The translations under genes were made by a program, and so were the position numbers. DNA of 57,643 bases from Paenibacillus sabuli (GTDB taxonomy: Bacteria; Bacillota; Bacilli; Paenibacillales; Paenibacillaceae): assembly GCF_014705605.1 (NCBI RefSeq), contig NZ_JACXIZ010000038.1, forward strand, positions 1 to 57,643. Reading direction: 5' to 3'. Positions within the stretch are counted from its first letter, which is position 1; every line of letters begins with the position of its first letter. The notes below the pieces were generated by a model. The model was not told the origin of the DNA. It saw nothing but the letters and a program-made list of their open reading frames with translations, and made no database searches. Shown here piece by piece: positions 51,179 through 57,643 of this stretch.

Positions 51179-52930
51179 ATGGCCAAGGCTTGGAAACATA
51201 CAGGCATGCAAGGGTTTAAGGATGCTTGGACATTTTCTTTGGCGCACACAGAGCGCAAAAAAATATATGCACTGGCTTTGTTCCTTGGTTTGGGGCAAAG
51301 CTTTATTTTAATGCTGTTCCCTCTTATAGATAATCTATACTTTAATATGCTTGAGGATCAACGATTTAATAACCTCCGGATACTATTACTTTTATCTACA
51401 TCAGTGGTTATTCTCTTTCTTTTTTTAATTTTAATTGGAGAATATTTAAAGAAGCTTATTTTGACTCGGACTGACCTTAATGTTTCGTGGGAACTCAAGT
51501 ATCAGACTCAAAGAATGCCTACGGAACAAATTCAAGCTCTTCATTCATCGGATTTTGTTCAACGTATAATCGTCGACTCGCAAAGAGCCTCAAATTTCAT
51601 CTCACTTATTGCGGATCAACTTATGAACCAAATGGTTATGTTTGGGTTGGCCCTTGTCTACATTCTTTGGCTCAATTGGCAGATTGGCGCGGTGTTGCTT
51701 GTCATTTCACCGCTTTTATTGGGGGCTACCCATGTATTGCGAAAAAAAGTAAACGAAATTGGCATGCAGATTGCAGAGCAAGAATCGGTTGTGCGCACTC
51801 GTCAACAGGATGCATTGCAGAATGTCGAGATGATCAAAGTATACTGCATCGAAGATTGGATTGTGAACCGATGTACAGAGGAGCGGAAAAAGTTAAATGA
51901 ATTGTACAGATCAAGATTTTGGTGGCAACAACTCATGGTGTTGTCGTCCTCAACGCTTATTGATTTTATCGTCATCGGCACCATGGTTATGGTAGGTTGG
52001 ATGGCTCTGCATGGCTCGATGACCATTGGCTCACTAGTAGCTTTTTCGACACTTGTTTGGCGTTTGAACCAACCCTTAAAAACAACCGCCATGTTGTGGG
52101 CAAAGATGCACGGTGATCTTGGTGGATTTGCTCGAATATTTGCATTACTGAATGCTGAGAAAGAGCCTTCCTGCATCGTAAATGATTGCCGACCAAATTT
52201 CGAATGGTCTCTTGTCATGCAACAAGTCGATTACATCTATCAGGACTCTCCAAAGCTATTGAGAAATTTTACATTACATATTGCACCAGGTACTTTTATG
52301 GCAATTGTAGGGCCGAGCGGGTCGGGAAAATCAACGATTGCACGAATTGCAGCCGGATTGTTGCGGCCTTCATCAGGAGAGGTAATGATTTGTGGGAATC
52401 GAGTTCATGAAAATATGGAACATGCCCGTCAGCTAGTCTCCTACGTACCGCAAGAACCGGTTCTGTTTGGAGGGAGCGTTCGAGAACAATTTCAAATGGT
52501 AAATCATGGGGCGAATCAAGAAGAAATTGAAGCAGCGGCTAAATTGGCTCTGGCGCATGATTTCATTATAAAGCTGCCAAATCAATATGACACCGATCTT
52601 AAGGAGGCCGGCTCATTATTATCCGGTGGGCAAAAGCAGCGGTTGTCCATTGCACAGGCGCTTATTGCCGATCGTCCCATATTCATACTGGATGAATTAA
52701 CCTCTGCGCTAGATGTTCAGACAGAGGAGGAGGTCATGAAGAATGTTATTCACCATGCCCGATCCAAGCATCTGACAGTTATCGTTATTGCCCATAACTT
52801 GTCTACAATCCGGAATGCTGATGAAATTGTCGTAGTGGATCAAGGTTGCATTGTGCAAAAAGGGAAGCATGGAGAACTGAAAGCACAGAAAGAAGAATTA
52901 TATGCCCGCATGTGGCATGGTAATCATTAA
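51179..52930 (+). CDS. ABC transporter, permease-ATPase fusion 2
   Basis: 583 residues from ATG 51179, preceded by AGAGGGGG, 14 bases after the previous gene. Six membrane segments are followed by an ATPase domain with Walker A GPSGSGKST near 378, signature LLSGGQKQRLSIAQAL and Walker B IFILDELTSALD. The usual Pro after the catalytic Glu is replaced by Leu, which also occurs in other half-transporters. It lacks a peptidase domain. It pairs with the preceding protein; the two are paralogues but clearly different in the membrane part. Confidence 0.9.
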   Translation: MAKAWKHTGMQGFKDAWTFSLAHTERKKIYALALFLGLGQSFILMLFPLIDNLYFNMLEDQRFNNLRILLLLSTSVVILFLFLILIGEYLKKLILTRTDLNVSWELKYQTQRMPTEQIQALHSSDFVQRIIVDSQRASNFISLIADQLMNQMVMFGLALVYILWLNWQIGAVLLVISPLLLGATHVLRKKVNEIGMQIAEQESVVRTRQQDALQNVEMIKVYCIEDWIVNRCTEERKKLNELYRSRFWWQQLMVLSSSTLIDFIVIGTMVMVGWMALHGSMTIGSLVAFSTLVWRLNQPLKTTAMLWAKMHGDLGGFARIFALLNAEKEPSCIVNDCRPNFEWSLVMQQVDYIYQDSPKLLRNFTLHIAPGTFMAIVGPSGSGKSTIARIAAGLLRPSSGEVMICGNRVHENMEHARQLVSYVPQEPVLFGGSVREQFQMVNHGANQEEIEAAAKLALAHDFIIKLPNQYDTDLKEAGSLLSGGQKQRLSIAQALIADRPIFILDELTSALDVQTEEEVMKNVIHHARSKHLTVIVIAHNLSTIRNADEIVVVDQGCIVQKGKHGELKAQKEELYARMWHGNH

Positions 52931-53059
52931 GTTTATCATTTTTATAAACTCAGCATATCGAACTGTGCCGAGCAACCTCTTGTATCGCAGATCATTGAGC
53001 GTGTGGGGATTGAATTAAATCTCGTCTTTTGGTAATTTAAGGAGGGGAGGTGGAGGGGC

Positions 53060-53845
53060 TTGCGTTGTAAGGTTAAGATAACAGCAGTCAAAGGAATGAT
53101 AAGTTTATTTCCTGAAGAATCGCTTTCATTACAAGTGGGTGGAAATCAATTCATTTATTTGGAAATGCCAAAAGGTTTAGAGATACATTTTTCGAATTCC
53201 AAAACAGTACTAGATTTTTCAACCGCAGTTATAGCCAAGAAAATCATAATAAAGAATATAAACCACGATGCAAATGTATTTCAAGGCATTTATTTTCGAC
53301 ACCATTCAGACTACTTTCGTCGTTATCTTTACAAAAGAATTTCGAAAAATAGATTGAATCGAAATGCTTTTTCTGAATTGTTTAGGTCTTATATTGCAGA
53401 CCCAACTTGTCCAATCAAATTGCGAAAGCTAGAAAAAGAGTTCCAGTTGCATCTAAATCGTCTCACCAGCCTTTCAGATCAAATAAGTTTCAGTTCTTCA
53501 GGTTTGAATGGAAAAATCGATTTAAGACTGATTTATATTAACCGCTACATTCGTAAATATTATTACCGACCTATCACGCTTCAGTTGCTTGCCGATATAA
53601 TTCAATGTAATCCTGTCTATCTAAGCAATACGTATTCCAAAGTTTTTGGAGTGTCACCAATCAAATATTTGCAGCAAATTAGAATGAGGCAGGCACAGAC
53701 TTTATTATTAAATAAAATTCCTATTCATGAAATCGCCTCCCATCTAGGCTACGTATCGAATTCTCAATTTACAGATATATTTAAGCGCTATCATGATTTG
53801 ACCCCTAGTCAGTTCAGACGAAATCATTTAAAAAGTAATACGTAA
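53060..53845 (+). CDS. AraC-family regulator of the lanthipeptide cluster
   Basis: 261 residues from TTG 53060, preceded by GGAGGGGAGG. The N-terminal half (about 1-150) is a small beta-rich cupin-like effector domain. The C-terminal AraC domain (about 160-255) has ITLQLLADIIQCNPVYLSNT as first helix pair and IPIHEIASHLGYVSNSQFTD as second, with the conserved LTPSQFR ending. Unlike the two sensors at 6501 and 18495 it has no membrane helices. It sits inside the biosynthetic operon, after the exporters, and is the only regulator there, so it probably activates the promoter at 41801 and senses the product or a precursor. Confidence 0.88.
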   Translation: MRCKVKITAVKGMISLFPEESLSLQVGGNQFIYLEMPKGLEIHFSNSKTVLDFSTAVIAKKIIIKNINHDANVFQGIYFRHHSDYFRRYLYKRISKNRLNRNAFSELFRSYIADPTCPIKLRKLEKEFQLHLNRLTSLSDQISFSSSGLNGKIDLRLIYINRYIRKYYYRPITLQLLADIIQCNPVYLSNTYSKVFGVSPIKYLQQIRMRQAQTLLLNKIPIHEIASHLGYVSNSQFTDIFKRYHDLTPSQFRRNHLKSNT

Positions 53846-53905
53846 CCGTTCTCAAATGCCTAGCAAGATATCAAATGTTTGAAAAAGAGAATGAGAGGGA
53901 TGAAC

Positions 53906-54163
53906 ATGCAAAAAGATAACGTCATTGAACGGGTTACAGAGAGTGTCACGCATGTGTTGGAAAGGGAGCAAGGTCAAGTTGATTGCCTACTTGACCTGAG
54001 CACAATTGGGATGGACTCGATGAGGTCTGTAGCTTTAATTGTTGAGTTGGAGGAGGCTTTTGATATCGTTTTTGATGACGAAGAACTGATGTTTGAGAAT
54101 TTCTCGACGATTGACAAAATTGCGGGTCGCGTATTAACGAAGCTGGTGAGCGCAGCTTCATGA
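53906..54163 (+). CDS. Acyl carrier protein 2 of the lanthipeptide cluster
   Basis: 85 residues from ATG 53906, seven bases after GAGAGG; in-frame starts at 53879, 53891 and 53900 are less well placed. The carrier site is Ser38 in TIGMDSMRSVALIV, at the same position as in carrier 1, followed by the helix IVELEEAFDIVFDDEEL. Its stop overlaps the ATG of the ATP-grasp gene (ATGA), which implies tight coupling and suggests that it is the direct substrate of that ligase. The two carriers are diverged, so they may hold different acyl groups or serve different steps. Confidence 0.9.
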   Translation: MQKDNVIERVTESVTHVLEREQGQVDCLLDLSTIGMDSMRSVALIVELEEAFDIVFDDEELMFENFSTIDKIAGRVLTKLVSAAS

Positions 54164-55434
54164 CGCACACATCACGAATCTTCAATTATGAGCATGCAAA
54201 TATCTGGTATTACAATGTGAATAAAGAGCAAGAATGGAACATCAATAAAGAGTTTCCGACTATGACAGATGCCCAGCAGTTAGCCCTTGTAAAGCAGCAG
54301 GAGCAACAATCGCTTTTCCTTGCACGCCCTCAGGATACGGTCTTGATGCATCATCATCCCGACCCCCAATTTTTATGTTATCTCGTTGAACAAGGGCACA
54401 AGTTACCAGAAATCCAGTTAATAAAAAATATCCATTCGCACCATATCAATTCCAATCTAACATACTCGTTGGTCCCATACATGGTTACGGAAGATTTGGA
54501 ACAGTGGTGTTTGCGAGAAAAATGTGATCTTTTTGGCGCTGACAGTCTTCTTGTCAAGCGTTTAAACAGCAAGCTGTATACACGTGAATTGGCCACCAAG
54601 TATCAGTTCCTGGTTACTTCCGGCTCTCTTTGTCGTTCGGTTGAAGAACTAATCGAAACTTATGTGAAATTAACGGAGAGCGGATTTGAAAAGTGTGTCT
54701 TGAAAACGGCATTTGGTTCTTCTGGCAAGGGGCTTCGACTCATAAATAATAGCCGTGAGTTTCAGTCCCTGTTAAAGTTTATTTCTAGACGCAGTTCCAA
54801 TTTTGAGTTGTTGCTGGAGGGATGGCACCCGGTTCAACAAAATATCAATTGTCAACTGCTCATCAGAGATGGCCGTCCTTTTATCTTATCCGTTACGGAG
54901 CAGTACATTGATGCGAATGGCGTTTATTTAGGTACGAATTATTCACCCGAGTATTCCCCCCAGACTGACGAACACTACCGGCATGAAATGATGCGGCTTG
55001 GAAACGTTCTTGTTGATCTTGGCTTTGACGGCATTTGTGGCATCGACTCAATCATTGATCAACAAAATCGTATTTTCCCGATTATCGAACTGAACGCCAG
55101 ATTTACGCAGGTCACCTATTTGCTTGATCTGGTACAACGCCTAAATCGTGACTTTCAATACATTGAAAGTCGATACGTCCGAATTGAATTTTCAGACCCC
55201 TTATCGTTTTATGAAGTGAATGAAATATTAAAGCGCATCCTTGCTCCAGACCGCGACCATCGATATTTGGTCTACACGTTTGCTAAATATACACCGGAAG
55301 GAACAAGCCGGACCAAATATCGCATTTACGTTTTGTTTTACGGAAAGCAACAAAATAAATTGCGTGCTATGATTCAAAATTTTTTGACTTTTGAGGCGCG
55401 ACAACACCAAGACCGGGCTCCGATTAATATGTGA
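54160..55434 (+). CDS. ATP-grasp ligase, BtrJ-like (carrier-protein aminoacylation)
   Basis: 424 residues from ATG 54160, overlapping the carrier 2 stop by four bases. An ATP-grasp fold is visible: LKTAFGSSGKGL (about 181-191) is the flexible ATP-binding loop, the LLLEGWHP strand follows, and the metal-binding end reads FPIIELNARFTQVTYLL with Glu310 and Asn312. The general pattern and the partner carrier protein resemble BtrJ, which ligates glutamate to the carrier BtrI in butirosin biosynthesis. The likely reaction is ATP-dependent attachment of an amino acid to phosphopantetheine or to a carrier-bound amine. The amino acid cannot be read from sequence. Next gene starts 19 bases on. Confidence 0.82.
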   Translation: MTHTSRIFNYEHANIWYYNVNKEQEWNINKEFPTMTDAQQLALVKQQEQQSLFLARPQDTVLMHHHPDPQFLCYLVEQGHKLPEIQLIKNIHSHHINSNLTYSLVPYMVTEDLEQWCLREKCDLFGADSLLVKRLNSKLYTRELATKYQFLVTSGSLCRSVEELIETYVKLTESGFEKCVLKTAFGSSGKGLRLINNSREFQSLLKFISRRSSNFELLLEGWHPVQQNINCQLLIRDGRPFILSVTEQYIDANGVYLGTNYSPEYSPQTDEHYRHEMMRLGNVLVDLGFDGICGIDSIIDQQNRIFPIIELNARFTQVTYLLDLVQRLNRDFQYIESRYVRIEFSDPLSFYEVNEILKRILAPDRDHRYLVYTFAKYTPEGTSRTKYRIYVLFYGKQQNKLRAMIQNFLTFEARQHQDRAPINM

Positions 55435-55453
55435 AAATGAGGTGGAACGTGGC

Positions 55454-56437
55454 TTGAGCAAAATACTCCCCATTACATATCCAATCATTACAAGCTACAG
55501 TCACCACACCGCCATTTTGTCTATTTTAGGTGTGGACGAGTCTTTCATGCCGTGGTTTTGTGAAAACTACATTGAACTGAGTATTATCAAAGATCCCGAC
55601 TGTCAGGCAGTACTGGATTTTTTAAATTTGGACGTGTACACCTTTCATGTGCCAAGGCCTCCTCTTTTGGAGTTCGTTTCTTTTAAGCCGGAACAATTGA
55701 AATTAAGTGGCTCTGATTTCGAAAATTTTGTAATCACGGGTTTGGAAAACGATTACTACATCTATGCGGTGTTAAGATGTGCGGAAATTCCGTTGTATCG
55801 TTCCCAGAGAACCCAAAGACATCATCCGCTTCTGATCTATGGCTATGATCAGCAACAATTTTATTGCGGCGACTTTTTTGAAAATGGCAAGTTTCGTTTT
55901 GAAAAAATCCATCGTTCTTTTGTTGCATCGGCGTTTGAGCAAATCATTCCGGGAAACTATTGGTGGAGCGGATTGAAACTATTGAAGAAAAAGAAAGCGC
56001 TGCATTCCTTAAATGCGGAGAAGATCAAAACGTCATTCCGGAACTACATTGCTCCATCGTACTCCACGGTTTTCTCCCATCCTAAACTCGGGCAGTTACG
56101 GGTTGGGATAGACGATGTATACAACCGATTACTTCTCGACCTTGAAAATCTGGAGTTGGGGAAAAGGGTGGACCGCAGGGCAATCCCGATTTTTGCAGAG
56201 CATAAAAAGGCAGTTCTTCGTATTCTAAGTTACTTGCAGCAACTCAATCGCTGCAATGTGGAGCTGGTAGAGCGGTTCACAGTTGTCACTGAAAGAATGG
56301 AAATGATAAGGAACGGTTTGTTAAAGTATCATTTCACCAAAAACTCAAGCTTGCTTCAGCGTGTGCGGGAGCAGCTCATGCATCTTCGTGTTACTGAAAA
56401 ACAGATTTTAAATGAGGTCGTAAACGTCTTGTCCTAA
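55454..56437 (+). CDS. BtrH-like carrier-protein-dependent acyltransferase 1
   Basis: 327 residues from TTG 55454, preceded by GAGGTGG; the frame is open further upstream but only inside the previous gene. The N-terminal half resembles the BtrH_N cysteine-protease-like fold (PF14399): SKILPITYPIITSYSHHTAI at the start, and the block RHHPLLIYGYDQQQFYCGDF with the expected His and Asp. In butirosin BtrH moves the aminoacyl side chain from the carrier to the aminoglycoside. The nucleophile position seems to be Ser (TSYSHH) where the paralogue downstream has Cys. A helical C-terminal region (about 200-327) completes it. The acceptor is unknown; peptide or sugar are both possible. Confidence 0.68.
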   Translation: MSKILPITYPIITSYSHHTAILSILGVDESFMPWFCENYIELSIIKDPDCQAVLDFLNLDVYTFHVPRPPLLEFVSFKPEQLKLSGSDFENFVITGLENDYYIYAVLRCAEIPLYRSQRTQRHHPLLIYGYDQQQFYCGDFFENGKFRFEKIHRSFVASAFEQIIPGNYWWSGLKLLKKKKALHSLNAEKIKTSFRNYIAPSYSTVFSHPKLGQLRVGIDDVYNRLLLDLENLELGKRVDRRAIPIFAEHKKAVLRILSYLQQLNRCNVELVERFTVVTERMEMIRNGLLKYHFTKNSSLLQRVREQLMHLRVTEKQILNEVVNVLS

Positions 56438-56484
56438 TCTTTGCAAAAGTAGAACTGGGCGTATGACGAGAGGGGATTGAAGTG

Positions 56485-57312
56485 ATGATACTTCCCATTC
56501 AAATTCCGGAGTTAAGATGCTATCAAAATTACGCATATCCACTCGCAATAATAATGCATCAACCGGCATTCCTTCCATGGTTTCATGGTCAATTCGTACA
56601 GCTTTATTGCAGAAAACAGTTTAATCAACCTTCGTGGTACGGTCGTCCCGAGTTACGTTTGAATTTTTATAAATATGATGGACCTTCTTTTTTTCCGCAG
56701 TTACAGGTCATAAGCTTAAATCAAACCTTTCTGGATCAACAAGGCATTTCGTTGAATCGGTTGCTTAGCAAAAGTATTGCGGAAGGATTTTATGTTGTGG
56801 CGCATGTGAATGAGTATTACATTCCTAATCGTCGTGCGTATCAAGACTATCATAGACCGCATGATTTTTTTATTTATGGATTTGATGATACCAGTCAAGA
56901 ATTCCATACCCTTGGCTATAATCATCATGGTTTATTTGAAACGTTACCGGTTCCCATGAAGCTAGTTGACGAAGGGATTACGAGTTATGTTCGTTTTGGA
57001 CGTCCGGCTTCGATCTATTTGATAAAACCGAATGTAATCGATGCGTTTCCGTTTCAATTATCCGTCCTTGTTTCACAATTGATGGACTATCTTCAAGGAA
57101 CCAATGTTTCTCGAAACTTCGCGCAATTGCATCCGGTACTGGATGCGGCGTATGGAATTGAGGTTTATCCTTACATCGAAGCTTTTCTTGATTGTGTCAT
57201 GCAGAACGAAATGAGGGTTGACCATCGAAATTTTCGATTATTATGGGAGCACAAGTATGCGTTATTGTTGAAGGTGGCTTATCTGAGTATTTCGGTGCCA
57301 GAGAGCCATTGA
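56485..57312 (+). CDS. BtrH-like acyltransferase 2, C-terminus apparently cut off by an IS21-type end
   Basis: 275 residues from ATG 56485, with AGAGGGGAT upstream. It is a paralogue of the previous protein: ILPIQIPELRCYQNYAYPLA aligns with its start, with Cys in RCYQNY as candidate nucleophile, and RPHDFFIYGFDDTSQEF aligns with the His/Asp block. RVDHRNFRLLWEHKYALLL aligns with RVDRRAIPIFAEHKKAVLR of the paralogue near its residue 250. That protein then runs on for about 60 residues, whereas this one ends eight residues after AYL in SISVPESH. Those last codons overlap the repeats of the adjacent IS end. It is therefore probably truncated. The BtrH_N assignment is by pattern. Confidence 0.65.
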   Translation: MILPIQIPELRCYQNYAYPLAIIMHQPAFLPWFHGQFVQLYCRKQFNQPSWYGRPELRLNFYKYDGPSFFPQLQVISLNQTFLDQQGISLNRLLSKSIAEGFYVVAHVNEYYIPNRRAYQDYHRPHDFFIYGFDDTSQEFHTLGYNHHGLFETLPVPMKLVDEGITSYVRFGRPASIYLIKPNVIDAFPFQLSVLVSQLMDYLQGTNVSRNFAQLHPVLDAAYGIEVYPYIEAFLDCVMQNEMRVDHRNFRLLWEHKYALLLKVAYLSISVPESH

Positions 57313-57569
57313 GTTAATGAGTGAGAGCCACCGTGTTAACGAATTAGAGCCACGATGTTAATCGTGAGAGCCACCCCCGACCTTTTCCGTTAAAATGGAT
57401 GGATGCGTGTCCGAAATCGGAGCGCAAATATCCAGCGGGAGGTCCCCAAATGACCAAGTATCGAGACATTCTAAGGCTGAGCAGCATGGGGCTCAGCCAG
57501 CGGAGCATTGCATCAAGCTGCCAGTGCTCGCGAAACACCGTCTCCGAGGTGTTGTTGCCGCTCAGTTAA
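57296..57569 (+). mobile_element. IS21-type element, left end with start of istA, broken
   Basis: GAGAGCCA-like words recur at 57301, 57323, 57345 and 57366 (about every 22 bases), the multiple terminal repeats of IS21-family ends. The boundary is probably near TGCCAGAGAGCC at 57296. ATG 57450, after GGGAGG, opens MTKYRDILRLSSMGLSQRSI, then ASSCQCSRNTVSEVL, the IstA N-terminal helix-turn-helix. It then diverges (LPLS) and stops at 57567, so the transposase is not intact here. The last 74 bases of the window show no clear gene. Confidence 0.78.
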
Positions 57570-57643
57570 TATGACGGCGTGAGTCTCACCGACAATGACG
57601 GTAGAATGGTGATGCCAATCCGTCTGGTAGGTGAGATGCATAC

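Noticed and set aside
53060-53845. Lanthipeptide immunity protein
   Set aside because: The two clear AraC helix-turn-helix motifs make it a regulator; no separate immunity gene was recognised, and protection may come from the exporters.

Overview
This window most likely comes from a GC-rich member of the Paenibacillaceae (Paenibacillus/Cohnella type). The evidence is strong AGGAGG-type ribosome binding sites with frequent GTG/TTG starts, S-layer-homology (SLH) surface proteins, secreted lipoproteins, and two complete LplB/YtcP-type sugar ABC systems, each paired with a large membrane-anchored AraC-type regulator. This is inference from gene content; no rRNA or tRNA gene is present to confirm it.

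Layout. (1) 1-29.2 kb is GC-rich and devoted to carbohydrates and the cell surface. It holds a heparinase II/III-like lyase, ABC cassette 1 (two permeases, binding lipoprotein, AraC sensor-regulator) behind a perfect CcpA cre match, an MlrC-like metallopeptidase, a cupin phosphoglucose isomerase, a tandem polysaccharide deacetylase lipoprotein, a choice-of-anchor-I secreted protein behind a four-repeat Pho box, and an SLH protein. ABC cassette 2 follows, ending in a 1549-residue secreted beta-helix/CBM6 protein. (2) 29.6-34.7 kb holds an IclR regulator, SDR dehydrogenase, FAH-family hydrolase and Gfo/Idh dehydrogenase, which looks like oxidative breakdown of a sugar acid. Intergenic spaces here are full of tandem and dispersed palindromic repeats. 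(3) 34.7-41.3 kb is a decay zone: a small zinc-ribbon protein, a CcbP-like protein, a LysR regulator divergent from a frameshifted MetX-like acyltransferase, and broken pieces of IS630, IS3, ExeA-like transposition ATPase, RhuM and nucleotidyltransferase genes.

(4) 41.6-57.3 kb is a clearly AT-rich island and the most interesting part. It encodes a 34-residue class III lanthipeptide precursor starting with TTG, a GT2 glycosyltransferase, two acyl carrier proteins, two alpha/beta hydrolases, a lyase-kinase half of LanKC, a separate zinc-less LanC-like cyclase, two full-length ABC exporters, an AraC regulator, an ATP-grasp ligase resembling BtrJ, and two BtrH-like acyltransferases. My reading is that a labionin/lanthionine peptide is made by a split LanKC. 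A carrier-protein-bound aminoacyl group would then be built by the ATP-grasp enzyme and transferred by BtrH-like enzymes to the peptide or to a sugar placed on it. This is a butirosin-side-chain-like module inside a RiPP cluster. An intact 1.6-kb IS4-type element with a 7-bp target duplication sits just after the glycosyltransferase stop codon. An IS21-type end appears to have cut off the last BtrH-like gene, so the cluster may be damaged in this strain.
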